A DNA stretch of 45,047 nucleotides from Promethearchaeota archaeon (GTDB lineage Archaea > Asgardarchaeota > Lokiarchaeia > Sigynarchaeales > SOKP01): NCBI GenBank assembly GCA_016839845.1, contig JAEOTL010000135.1, positions 1 to 45,047 of the forward strand, written 5' to 3'. Each line of letters begins with the position of its first letter. Position 1 is the first letter of the stretch. The translations under genes were made by a program, and so were the position numbers. The notes below the pieces were generated by a model. It saw only the letters and a program-made list of their open reading frames with translations. It was not told the DNA's origin and did not search any database. Below, piece after piece: positions 18,432 through 26,428 of the stretch.

Positions 18432-19710
18432 TTTCTTGTACCTAAGACGGATTTTTAAGAATTACTACAAAGAGAGCAAGGCAATTTTACCACGAGTAAA
18501 TTCGTTTTCAAATAGGGAGTTTGGATTTATCCCTTGGGGTATTAAAACATTCATGATGCGACACATGAGTTTTCAAAATCCTGAAAGATTTACAAGACAT
18601 TTAACTATAGAGGGACCTCGACATGTATATTCAAGTGGGGCTGTTTACGCTCAACCGTCAACACAAGATATGGAAGGAAAAGGCTATCAGGGATGTGATC
18701 TAATCATTGATATTGATGTGGATCATTTTTTTACTCCGTGTAAGGAAGACCATGATTTCTGGTACTGTAAAGAGTGTGGGAAAAGTGGAAAAGGAATGGT
18801 TTCCTCTTGCCCAGAATGTAAGAAACCAAAATTAGGAACATTGACTTGGATCTGTGATAAATGTCTTGAAATAGCTAAAAAAGAAATTCTGAAACTAATT
18901 TATGAATTTTTACTTCCGGATTTTGCTGTTAATATTGACCAGATTAAGATAGCATTTTCTGGACATCGAGGGTATCATTTGAAAATAGAAAGTGAACGAT
19001 TTAGGAATCTCACATCTGAAAGTAGAAGAGAATTAGCAGATTATATTTCAGGAGAGAATCTCTCTCTTGAGATTTTAGGTTTACAAGAAAGAAGTGGAGT
19101 AATATATAGTTTTTCAGAAGAAACAATTGGATGGGCTCAAAAAATTATCAAAAAAACGGCTGAAATATTAGGTAAACCTGATTCTGAATTCCAAAGTCTA
19201 CTATCGAATAAGGAAAAATTCAATTTTAATAGTAACGTTATTAAGAGTTTTATGTATTCCAAGGATAATTACTTAAAAAAGATTAAAAACGGACAGTATT
19301 TTGTTCTACCCTCAATTGAGGGTTTTGCATTTACAAGTTGGAAAAAATTTTTCACAGGAGTAGTTCAGGAATTAGGTGTGGAAATTGATACACCAGTTAC
19401 AATTGATATTCATAGACTTATTAGATATCCAGGATCTTTACATGGAAAAACTGGCTTTAAAGTGCAAGAATTATCACCCAATGAACTTGTCGATTTTAAC
19501 CCGTTAAATGAAACAGAGGAGAGATTAGATCCAATTGTTTTAAAAAGTAAGGTTCAAACTACTCAAAAAATAGAAATAACTGCGACAAATGTACCTATGA
19601 CTAAAATTGATGGTAATAAATTTGGTCCCTATCTCAAGGGTGAGATAGTTGAGGTTCCCCACCATATGGCCGTCTTTCTTCTATGTAAGGAAGTTGCGAA
19701 AACGGTATGA
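18424..19710 (+). CDS. priS: DNA primase small catalytic subunit (PriS)
   Basis: Catalytic AEP-fold primase subunit, 428 residues, longer than many archaeal PriS (about 350-400). Metal-binding D96 and D98 lie in DLIIDIDVDH. SGHRGYH (near 179) and the basic IDIHRLIRYPGSLHG motif (near 335) complete the active site. The zinc region after the catalytic motif is expanded: CKED...CKECG, CPEC and CDKC, about 45 residues, instead of a single compact knuckle. It overlaps priL by 8 nt and precedes GINS. Confidence 0.94.
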   Translation: MNDFLYLRRIFKNYYKESKAILPRVNSFSNREFGFIPWGIKTFMMRHMSFQNPERFTRHLTIEGPRHVYSSGAVYAQPSTQDMEGKGYQGCDLIIDIDVDHFFTPCKEDHDFWYCKECGKSGKGMVSSCPECKKPKLGTLTWICDKCLEIAKKEILKLIYEFLLPDFAVNIDQIKIAFSGHRGYHLKIESERFRNLTSESRRELADYISGENLSLEILGLQERSGVIYSFSEETIGWAQKIIKKTAEILGKPDSEFQSLLSNKEKFNFNSNVIKSFMYSKDNYLKKIKNGQYFVLPSIEGFAFTSWKKFFTGVVQELGVEIDTPVTIDIHRLIRYPGSLHGKTGFKVQELSPNELVDFNPLNETEERLDPIVLKSKVQTTQKIEITATNVPMTKIDGNKFGPYLKGEIVEVPHHMAVFLLCKEVAKTV

Positions 19711-19770
19711 GTTAAAAATTTATGTATAAGAACACTAAAATATTCATTAAAAGAGATTATTGCAGAATCG

Positions 19771-20439
19771 ATGGATATCGTAAAAGATTATGAGAAATTT
19801 TATAACCATTGGCTTGAAGAGTTCCAAGATACAAATTTAACAGAATTAAATGATAAAACTTTCATGTCGTATACTAAGATTTTAAAAGATATAAACAACC
19901 ATCGGGAATCAGGTAGTAATCCCCTAAAACTTCAGATGTTTACTTCCTATAAGGAGAATTTTAACTTCCTCTTCGAAGATCTATTGAAAATACGCAAATT
20001 AAAAATTATAAATCTTGCTCTTGCCCTGAAAGATATTGTCATTGAGAATGTGACAGAGGCTGAAAAGAAACTATATCAAAATATTGTGGGTTCAATTAAA
20101 GGGTATGAGAAAATCAAAGCAATCTCTATTTACGAGGGAGATGAGTATCAAGAACCTGTGAGTGGACCTAAGGTTGAAGAGATTAAACCTGAGATAAGTA
20201 AAAGCCCTGATCCAGTGATTGAAGAGAAACAACCGATTGTCCCTCAAATAAAGACAGATCAAGAAGAGGATACAATTGAATACACTTTACTGGTATTTCT
20301 AAAAAAAACACCACCATTAGTAGGTATTGATCTACTAAATTATGGGCCTTTTGAGAAAGAAGAAATTGCGAATATTCCATCCCAGAATGCTAAAATTCTT
20401 ATTCTCGAGAAATTCGCAAAAAGTTTTGAGGTTTCTTAA
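19771..20439 (+). CDS. gins15: GINS complex subunit (Gins51/Gins15-type)
   Basis: Component of the CMG-like replicative helicase assembly. The 222-residue protein has a helical A domain (residues about 1-115, with FEDLLKIRKLKIINLAL), a charged Pro/Glu/Lys-rich linker (about 125-170) and a small C-terminal B domain. The B domain carries GIDLLNYGPFEKEEIANIP and NAKILILEKFAKSFE. This A-then-B order is that of archaeal Gins51 (Sld5/Psf1 type). It lies directly after priS, a known conserved archaeal neighbour. It converges on nop10 with only 2 nt between the stop codons. Confidence 0.88.
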   Translation: MDIVKDYEKFYNHWLEEFQDTNLTELNDKTFMSYTKILKDINNHRESGSNPLKLQMFTSYKENFNFLFEDLLKIRKLKIINLALALKDIVIENVTEAEKKLYQNIVGSIKGYEKIKAISIYEGDEYQEPVSGPKVEEIKPEISKSPDPVIEEKQPIVPQIKTDQEEDTIEYTLLVFLKKTPPLVGIDLLNYGPFEKEEIANIPSQNAKILILEKFAKSFEVS

Positions 20440-20441
20440 AT

Positions 20442-20627
20442 CTACTTGAATTTTTCATCAAATTCTTCTTTAAAATATTTAATCCGATAACTTCCATATT
20501 TATCTGTTAAAGAAAATTTTGGAGGTCTAGTATTCACTAGACGTCCTCCACAATATCGACATTTTGATTCAGGATTAGCTAGACCATATTTATTACAATC
20601 CTTACATTTTTGCAGGTATTTAGTCAT
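20442..20627 (-). CDS. nop10: H/ACA snoRNP component Nop10
   Basis: A 61-residue H/ACA RNP protein that supports Cbf5 in RNA pseudouridylation. It has the zinc ribbon CKDCNKYGLANPESKCRYCGG (split as C8-x2-C11 and C-x2-C near residues 23-26) followed by the conserved RPPKFSLTDKYGSYRIKYF. It lies 30 nt downstream of aIF2-alpha, the standard archaeal arrangement. Confidence 0.93.
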   Translation of the reverse strand: MTKYLQKCKDCNKYGLANPESKCRYCGGRLVNTRPPKFSLTDKYGSYRIKYFKEEFDEKFK

Positions 20628-20657
20628 CGTTTTGAATTTGCATTAATTATTCAAGTT

Positions 20658-21479
20658 TTAGTCTCTAATGAACTCAAAATTACCTTTATACTGTCCTGCT
20701 TTTTGTTCAATGATTTCCAGAGCATCAGATAAAATACTTTCTGCATCCAAATAATCTTTTGAAACAACTTCTAACCTATAAAATGGTGCAGCAATATAAC
20801 TAATGTTAATATTACGTGTTTCCTTTGAATCAATAACTTTGAGAGCTTCGATCAATGATTCTTTAATTTGTTCAATTCCGTTCTCTGAATTAACGCTAAG
20901 TTTTACCTTACCTGAAATACTTACAGTCGAGATTTCTACATTCTCATCTACAATCTTAAGTAGTGCATCTTTAATCTCTTCGGAGACCCCCTCTGTTTGA
21001 TCTAAAATATTCTCCCCGTCTTCTTTAAGATTTTCAATTGTTTCTTGATAGGATTCGAAATAATCTAGAACTGGAAACCCAACAACTTCGTATGCCTCAT
21101 CCAGTGACATATTAATTCCTTCAGTTTCCGTGAGGAATTGTAACAAATTCTCGAACTTGACAGCATATTTCCATTCTTTTAATCTAATTTCTCGCTGAGC
21201 GGAATTTACCCTTCGTAATGACATATCAACATGACCTTTACTCTGATCTACACGCAACACTCTTAATACTAACCTCTGACCTGGTCGAACAAAAGTTCTA
21301 ATATTTTTTATCCATCTAGAACTGATCTCTGATATATGGATCATTCCTCGCGCAGTTTCCTCTGACGGTAACCCTTCAAAATCAATTAAATCAACATAAA
21401 CATATTGATTCTCAATATCTGTTACTTTAGCGACGACAAACTCTCCTTCCTTTGGAAATTTCGCTCTACTTTTTACCAT
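20658..21479 (-). CDS. aif2a: Translation initiation factor aIF2 alpha subunit
   Basis: Alpha subunit of the heterotrimeric aIF2 that delivers Met-tRNAi. The 273 residues comprise an N-terminal S1 OB domain (FPKEGEFVVAKVTDIENQYV ... GMIHISEISSRWIKNIRTFV, residues 8-88), a helical domain around 90-175 and a C-terminal alpha/beta domain (about 180-270, ISYIAAPFYRLEV). The loop around ISSRWIKNIR corresponds to the region phosphorylated in eukaryotic eIF2-alpha. It is leftward with nop10, separated from its usual partners eL42/eS27 by the replication genes. Confidence 0.95.
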   Translation of the reverse strand: MVKSRAKFPKEGEFVVAKVTDIENQYVYVDLIDFEGLPSEETARGMIHISEISSRWIKNIRTFVRPGQRLVLRVLRVDQSKGHVDMSLRRVNSAQREIRLKEWKYAVKFENLLQFLTETEGINMSLDEAYEVVGFPVLDYFESYQETIENLKEDGENILDQTEGVSEEIKDALLKIVDENVEISTVSISGKVKLSVNSENGIEQIKESLIEALKVIDSKETRNINISYIAAPFYRLEVVSKDYLDAESILSDALEIIEQKAGQYKGNFEFIRD

Positions 21480-21664
21480 AATACTTAATATTAAATTATA
21501 CGTTGTTGTTCTTTTTTGATAGTTCTTACAATAATTAACGATCTATTATTTTTTATTCTTATCATCTTCATTAAACTGAAAAGCAATTCTTGAAAAATTT
21601 TTTCATTATTTGTGTAGTTTAAATAATAAAGACCTTAGAATTTAAGAGTAAATTATAGTAAAAA

Positions 21665-21672
21665 ATATAAAT
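21665..21672 (+). promoter_or_regulatory. Candidate TATA element before EF-1A
   Basis: ATATAAAT lies about 100 nt before the EF-1A start within a 292-nt AT-rich gap and is flanked upstream by A-rich sequence. A highly expressed gene should have a good promoter here, but several other TA-rich stretches compete, so this is only a candidate. A GAGG Shine-Dalgarno at 21755-21758 precedes the ATG. Confidence 0.3.
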
Positions 21673-21771
21673 CCATCGACATTTACAATTAACATCTAAT
21701 AAAAATAATTTTATGTAAACATTATAATATTAGAATTTTTTAATAATAAAAATAGAGGAAATTGATGAAAA

Positions 21772-23094
21772 ATGGCTGATAAACCACATTTAAACCTGGT
21801 TATTATCGGACACATTGACCATGGTAAATCAACAATGATGGGTGCATTACTCATTGAAACTGGGGCAGTAACCGAAAGAGAGGCTCGTGAGTTAGAAAAA
21901 CTTGCTAAGGAATATGATAGAGACTCTTGGTCATATGCCTTCGTCTTTGATAAATTAAAAGAAGAACGTCAAAGAGGGATTACAATTGATCTTGCGTTCA
22001 GAAAGTTTGAAACACCAAGTCGGTATTTTACAATAATAGACGCTCCAGGACACGCAGACTTTGTCAAGAATATGATTACAGGTGCATCACAAGCCGACGC
22101 AGCTATCCTTGTCGTCTCAGGAAAGAAAGGTGAGATGGAGGTTGGAATTGCTGCAAATGGCCAAACTCGTGAACACGCTTATTTAGCACAAACTCTAGGA
22201 GTAAAACAATTAGTTGTCGCTGTAAATAAAGCTGATGTGTATGATTACAGTGAAGATCGATTCAATGAAGTTAAAGAATCAGTTGGTGATCTGTTAAAAA
22301 ATATTGGTTTCAAACTCAAAGATGTTCCTTTCATTCCTACTTCGGGTATGGCAATGGAAAATCTTTCCAAAAAGAGTGAGAAACTTCCTTGGTATGATGG
22401 ACCAACTTTAATTGATGCGATTGATCAATTCGTTCTTCCTGAGAAACCTACAGGGAAACCTTTAAGAGTTCCTATTCAAGATGCATACAGTATTAAGGGC
22501 CAAGGTGTAGTTCCTGTTGGAAGAGTAGAAACAGGTATTTTAAAGAAAGGAGAAAAAGTTGTTATCATGCCAACCGGCTTCATAGGTGAAATTCGCTCAA
22601 TTGAGATGCATCATGAGGAGATTCCGGAGGCTCTTCCCGGAGATAATATAGGTTTTCTTATCAGAGGACTTACAAAACAAGATGCAAGCCGGGGAGATTG
22701 TCTAGGACATCCAAGCGATCCTCCTACAGTTATTAATCCTAATGGGAAGTGGACGGGACAGGTTATTGTAATTTGGCACCCTACTGCTCTCGCACAGGGT
22801 TATACGCCCGTTGTACATGCACATACCGCACAAGTAGCTGCAAAATTCGAAAGCTTGGTTAAAAAATTAGACCAAAAAACAGGTGCAGTTATAGAAGATG
22901 CACCTAAGTTCCTGAAACGGAACGAAGTCGCAATTGTTGAACTATCTCCAATAAAGAAAATGTGTCTCGAAAAATATGAGGTTATCCCTGAAATGGGACG
23001 ATTCGCTGTACGGGATATGGGTAGAACGGTCGCAGTGGGAATTGTAAAAGATATTGACCCAGGAGCACCGGCAGTGAAAACAGTGAAAAAGTAA
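21772..23094 (+). CDS. tuf: Translation elongation factor EF-1A
   Basis: A 440-residue GTPase that delivers aminoacyl-tRNA to the ribosome. G-motifs: GHIDHGKST (13-21), the effector region ERQRGITIDLAF, DAPGH and NKAD. Domains 2 and 3 follow in order, with QDAYSIKGQGVVPVGRVETG, SRGDCLGHPSDPPT and the C-terminal EMGRFAVRDMGRTVAVGIV. The eukaryote/archaea-type insertion after the P-loop is present. uS10, which usually follows archaeal EF-1A, is absent; an Arf-like GTPase lies downstream instead. Codon choice looks a little more C-rich than in its neighbours, as expected for high expression. Confidence 0.96.
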   Translation: MADKPHLNLVIIGHIDHGKSTMMGALLIETGAVTEREARELEKLAKEYDRDSWSYAFVFDKLKEERQRGITIDLAFRKFETPSRYFTIIDAPGHADFVKNMITGASQADAAILVVSGKKGEMEVGIAANGQTREHAYLAQTLGVKQLVVAVNKADVYDYSEDRFNEVKESVGDLLKNIGFKLKDVPFIPTSGMAMENLSKKSEKLPWYDGPTLIDAIDQFVLPEKPTGKPLRVPIQDAYSIKGQGVVPVGRVETGILKKGEKVVIMPTGFIGEIRSIEMHHEEIPEALPGDNIGFLIRGLTKQDASRGDCLGHPSDPPTVINPNGKWTGQVIVIWHPTALAQGYTPVVHAHTAQVAAKFESLVKKLDQKTGAVIEDAPKFLKRNEVAIVELSPIKKMCLEKYEVIPEMGRFAVRDMGRTVAVGIVKDIDPGAPAVKTVKK

Positions 23095-23100
23095 AGTAAT

Positions 23101-23136
23101 ATTTTTTTTGAACTTTTTTATTTTATACTTTTTTTA
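23101..23136 (+). terminator. Poly-T terminator after EF-1A
   Basis: Three T-tracts (T8, then two of six or more) follow within 45 nt of the EF-1A stop codon. Archaeal RNAP terminates at such U-rich runs without a hairpin. Confidence 0.55.
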
Positions 23137-23286
23137 ATATATAGATTATTTTTTTCAAGAATTATTGAGTTTATAATCTTTTTTCATAATTTAAGAGGAT
23201 TTTCCCATAACATGTCAATATTATTATCATTTTTGTACCTTTAATTGCCTTCTCTAATTAAGTTAGTATTAATTAGGAAAGGTCGA

Positions 23287-23775
23287 TTGACGGTTCTCAC
23301 AACAAAAACGAAAATTTGCTTTTTAGGTATGAGTAGTGTAGGAAAATCTTCATTATTATCACTACTTAAGGGACGTGATATACCTGAAAAAGCTGATCCT
23401 ACGGTAGGACTGCAAATTGAAAATTCGTTGCTTAATGGTAGGAAAGTAAATATTTGGGATCTTGGGGGTCAAGAGCGTTACAGGTTTATGTGGCAAGACT
23501 TTTTACGGGGTACCGGCTTAACAGTTTTAGTATGTGATTCTACAGAAGAAAATGTTGCTCAAACAAAAGAAATGTATGATAAATTCTCACGCTATTTCGG
23601 TTCTAAAATCATTGCAATCGCAAACAAGCAGGATCTTCCTAATGCATTAAGTGCTGAAAAAGTTCAAGAAAAACTAGGCTTACCTACCTATGGAATGTCT
23701 GCAATAAGACTAGACTTACGCGGAAGGATAAAGCGCATCTTAGAATATGAACTTGATGTGAATAAATCAAGTTAA
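23287..23775 (+). CDS. Arf-like small GTPase
   Basis: A small G protein of the Arf/Sar-like branch. The P-loop is GMSSVGKSS (residues 14-22), switch I contains DPTVGLQ, switch II is WDLGGQERYRFMW (the Arf-family W-D-x-G-G-Q), and NKQDLPNA is the nucleotide-base motif. TTG 23287, with AGGAAA upstream, gives a normal-length domain (162 residues); TTG 23245 would add 14. There is no N-terminal amphipathic helix and no Gly at position 2, so Arf-style myristoylated membrane anchoring is not expected. It follows EF-1A by about 190 nt and shares a TTAA overlap with the convergent DUF99 stop codon. The pathway in this organism is unknown. Confidence 0.85.
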   Translation: MTVLTTKTKICFLGMSSVGKSSLLSLLKGRDIPEKADPTVGLQIENSLLNGRKVNIWDLGGQERYRFMWQDFLRGTGLTVLVCDSTEENVAQTKEMYDKFSRYFGSKIIAIANKQDLPNALSAEKVQEKLGLPTYGMSAIRLDLRGRIKRILEYELDVNKSS

Positions 23776-24338
23776 TGTTTGTATAAACGTCCTACCAGAT
23801 GCGCCATCCGAAGACATTCGGGTATTTTTGCATCTATACTTACTTTATGTAACAAAGATTTTACACTTTCTACATCTATTCCTTTTGAATGAAAATAGAC
23901 ATGTGAAGTTCCCCCAGCAGTTGGGACTTCTACTTGAAATAATTCTCCCGCATTAGTAATAGTTTGAATTTTTTTTCTGTAATTATCAGGATACTTTTGT
24001 TTTAAAGCTTGAATTACAGCATCAAGGTTTACTTTCCGTTCATTAATTGCGATAATTGGTATTTTTAATACAGAATAAATTTGATCTAGATCTATTATGT
24101 TAAAACCACCAAAAGTTATTGTATGAGTTAAGATAAATTGTACCGAATTACTCAGGTTTTTTACTAGGTTAATTAATATTTTTGTTCCATCATTTCCGTC
24201 AATAGTTATATCCGCTTGTACAACATTTACCATGCGAACACCTTGACAAATGACTCCTATTAGCTTAGTCGTAAGTGATTGAGACTTCAATTTAAAAGTA
24301 GCATCATCAAATCCTACAGTTATGGGATTATTCTTCAT
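23772..24338 (-). CDS. DUF99 family protein (endonuclease V-like fold)
   Basis: A 188-residue archaeal DUF99 protein. Marks include GFDDATF near residues 9-15 with two acidic residues, IGVICQGVRMVNVVQADITIDG, and THTITFGGFNIIDLDQIY around 92-108. The family is related by fold to endonuclease V and RNase H-like nucleases, but its activity is not established. The start overlaps the upstream RNase III-like gene by 11 nt, so the two are coupled. They form the distal end of a leftward unit that begins with csl4 and rpoL. Confidence 0.85.
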   Translation of the reverse strand: MKNNPITVGFDDATFKLKSQSLTTKLIGVICQGVRMVNVVQADITIDGNDGTKILINLVKNLSNSVQFILTHTITFGGFNIIDLDQIYSVLKIPIIAINERKVNLDAVIQALKQKYPDNYRKKIQTITNAGELFQVEVPTAGGTSHVYFHSKGIDVESVKSLLHKVSIDAKIPECLRMAHLVGRLYKH

Positions 24339-24795
24339 TTTTTATAATTTGCTCTAATAAACCTTTAATTTTAATAAGTAAATTAGTAAAAGCTACTGTT
24401 GCTATTTCAGTTTCTTCGCTTCTATTGACAAGATTTCCTGATAAACTATCAGATAGAAGATTTATAACATCACTTAGAGCCATCAGGTTAGTAAGCCATA
24501 CATACGCAACCAAAGCCTCCGCAGTATCAGCAAGATCATGAGCATCAGCTCGACTCTTTGCATAATTTTTTAAATCTGCATTTTTTAACGCTGTAGATAA
24601 TATTTTTTTACTCACTTTTAGTCCAGTTCGAGTGATTTTATTGTTTATATCCGTTTTAGTTAAAAAAACTGATTTTGCAGTGGAATACGCTAGATTTACG
24701 ATTCCATCTCCTATTTTTGCTAGACCTTTATCAGTTCCTATAGCTTTTAGGGACTTATTAAGGTTCAGATCCTTAGTTAAAAACTCATAATCCAT
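24328..24795 (-). CDS. Archaeal RNase III-domain-like protein
   Basis: The 155-residue all-helical protein resembles a single RNase III domain of the archaeal type. KIGDGIVNLAYS (with D30) corresponds to the E-F-L-G-D signature helix, and DLADTAEALVAYVWL (D90, E93) to the D-x-x-E-A signature. The first glutamate of the E...D pair appears as Ala, so metal binding may be incomplete. There is no double-stranded RNA-binding domain. It is coupled to DUF99 and close to RpoL and exosome Csl4, which fits RNA processing, though activity is inferred only. Confidence 0.75.
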   Translation of the reverse strand: MDYEFLTKDLNLNKSLKAIGTDKGLAKIGDGIVNLAYSTAKSVFLTKTDINNKITRTGLKVSKKILSTALKNADLKNYAKSRADAHDLADTAEALVAYVWLTNLMALSDVINLLSDSLSGNLVNRSEETEIATVAFTNLLIKIKGLLEQIIKNEE

Positions 24796-24852
24796 TAAGC
24801 TAATTGAATTATGACTTCTTATAAACTTTTCATAAAAAATAAAATTAGGAAC

Positions 24853-25359
24853 TTATCCAAGTTTTTTGAACATGTTCTGTGCTTCGAGAACTTCTCCTCT
24901 TAGAGATTCAATTGCCCCATAAAGAATATCATTAATTTTATACTTATCATCTTCAACAAGACGAATAAATATTTGAGGAGCCTCTATTCCAGTAACTTTG
25001 TATGCTGCTGCGATAACTCCTTCAGTCTTTAATAGGTGTTTAACGAACATATTACAAAATCCATGGGATTGACCTTCGACGCTTAATTCATAGTCATTCT
25101 CTCTTAATGCTTTAACAAGCCTTAAATCTAGATATTTATAGTCCTTGAATCTCGGTTCTTCCTCGACTTCATATACATCCTCTTCTTCTATTTCCAAATC
25201 TTCATCTAATGAACCAGGAACATCCTCTTTTTTCTGTTTGTCACTAACTTCTGAGAGATCACTTTCAAAATCATCCTCTTCATCTGAAAAATCATCCTCT
25301 AAATCATCAAGTTCTTCTTCAAGTTCCTCTTCTGGTTTTACTGATTTCTTCTTTGCCAT
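24853..25359 (-). CDS. rpoL: RNA polymerase subunit L (Rpb11-like) with acidic N-terminal extension
   Basis: Residues about 78-168 are a complete RpoL, which dimerises with RpoD and supports RNAP assembly. Visible: LRENDYELSVEGQSHGFCNM, the EGVIAAAYKVTGIEAPQIFI strand-turn, and an end helix. Archaeal RpoL is normally only about 90-100 residues. Here about 77 extra residues precede it, extremely rich in Glu/Asp/Ser and free of hydrophobic structure, hence probably disordered. The whole frame is open from one ATG. Antisense reading of the acidic run gives a serine-rich frame, which I take as an artefact. Confidence 0.92.
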   Translation of the reverse strand: MAKKKSVKPEEELEEELDDLEDDFSDEEDDFESDLSEVSDKQKKEDVPGSLDEDLEIEEEDVYEVEEEPRFKDYKYLDLRLVKALRENDYELSVEGQSHGFCNMFVKHLLKTEGVIAAAYKVTGIEAPQIFIRLVEDDKYKINDILYGAIESLRGEVLEAQNMFKKLG

Positions 25360-25452
25360 GATTAATCTCTAATTTGATAGGATTTGTTTAACCTAATTAA
25401 AAAAATTAAGAATGTAATAAATTTTTTTTGGTTTTGCCCACTATGTTGGTTT

Positions 25453-25680
25453 TCAAAGATATTGATTAGCAAGATCTTTTAAACGTTCTGTTGCTAAATT
25501 TTGCATATCTCGGGAACCAAACAATGTAATCTTTATACTTTTTCCCTCAACACTAACATTAAAGCTGAGATAATTTATTTTTTTCTGAATATTTTCGAGG
25601 AATTTAACTAAATTATCAAGGGAGCCACTATTGTTATAAAAATGTATTACTTTTTTCCCTACTTTTCTCAATAAAATCAC
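25453..25680 (-). CDS. Small conserved-context protein of unknown function
   Basis: A 75-residue protein starting with GTG at 25680. It sits between csl4 (33 nt away) and rpoL in the same orientation, so it is likely a real gene of the operon. The pattern is one helix (NLVKFLENIQKKI), two or three strands (SFNVSVEGKSIKITLFG) and a last helix (DMQNLATERLKDLANQYL). This faintly recalls Pcc1/KEOPS or small KH-like folds, but I cannot assign a family. Confidence 0.55.
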   Translation of the reverse strand: MILLRKVGKKVIHFYNNSGSLDNLVKFLENIQKKINYLSFNVSVEGKSIKITLFGSRDMQNLATERLKDLANQYL

Positions 25681-25713
25681 GCTGTAATATTAATAATGTT
25701 TTGTAAGTAATTT

Positions 25714-26322
25714 TTAAAACCTTAGTGGTTGGCTGACGTTTCTGTAATCATTGGCCAATTTTCGTGTTTCTGTATTACCACATCTTTCACATCTTAATCT
25801 ATTACCACCTATTTTATCGAGGGGAGTTCCACAAACGACACAGTCCGCATAAAGAACACCAAGATCTTTACTACTAGTGCTCAAATTGAACTCATTATAA
25901 TTGAGTTTTATTACGCGAGCTCGGATAATGTCAGTAATTTGAAATGCTTCTGATATCTTCTCAATATACCTTTCTGATATCTGGGAAACATGAACATTCC
26001 CGAAATAACTTGAATTATAATGAAGTTTATTGTTAATAGTAAAAAAATTAAGACCAACGGAATATTGTCGGAGAAATAATATTGTTCCAATTACGGTATC
26101 CCCAACGTTAACAGTTTTTCGATCTTCTTCTTGATGAGTGTCAACTTCAATTACTCGTTTTTCATCATCTATATTAACTAATCCAGATTTCGTAGCATAG
26201 ATCTGTCCATCTTTAATGAAAGTAGTTTTCTTATCAGGAAGGAATTCTTCTACTACACCAAGTTTTTGTCCAGTTAAAACGATATCATTCTTTTTTAAGG
26301 TTTTCTTTTCCAATTTTACCAA
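25714..26322 (-). CDS. csl4: Exosome RNA-binding subunit Csl4
   Basis: Cap subunit of the archaeal RNA exosome. The 202 residues contain an N-terminal domain (about 8-60, GQKLGVVEEFLPDKKTTF), a central S1 OB domain (about 70-150, VNVGDTVIGTILFLRQYSVG ... GNVHVSQISERYIEKISEAF) and a C-terminal zinc ribbon (CVVCG...CERCG, about 162-183). The start codon is TTG. It is followed by a small unknown and RpoL, consistent with known archaeal csl4-rpoL linkage. It is divergent from the METTL5-like gene, another common partner. Confidence 0.93.
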   Translation of the reverse strand: MVKLEKKTLKKNDIVLTGQKLGVVEEFLPDKKTTFIKDGQIYATKSGLVNIDDEKRVIEVDTHQEEDRKTVNVGDTVIGTILFLRQYSVGLNFFTINNKLHYNSSYFGNVHVSQISERYIEKISEAFQITDIIRARVIKLNYNEFNLSTSSKDLGVLYADCVVCGTPLDKIGGNRLRCERCGNTETRKLANDYRNVSQPLRF

Positions 26323-26428
26323 CGTTAATCTTTTAATTTCCCACTTTCTTTCTAAATCTAAGTAATTAGTATTAAATAAATTAAATAAATTTAATGTATT
26401 AATTAAAAAAGAGTTAACATTTTAACGG

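Noticed and set aside
23245..23286. Longer TTG start for the Arf-like GTPase
   Set aside because: It would add 14 residues not resembling an Arf helix; TTG 23287 has a better-placed AGGAAA and gives normal length. Not fully excluded.
25145..25372. Serine-rich open frame opposite the start of rpoL
   Set aside because: It is the antisense reading of the Glu/Asp-rich codons of the RpoL extension (GAA/GAT read as TTC/ATC/TCA) and has no homology.
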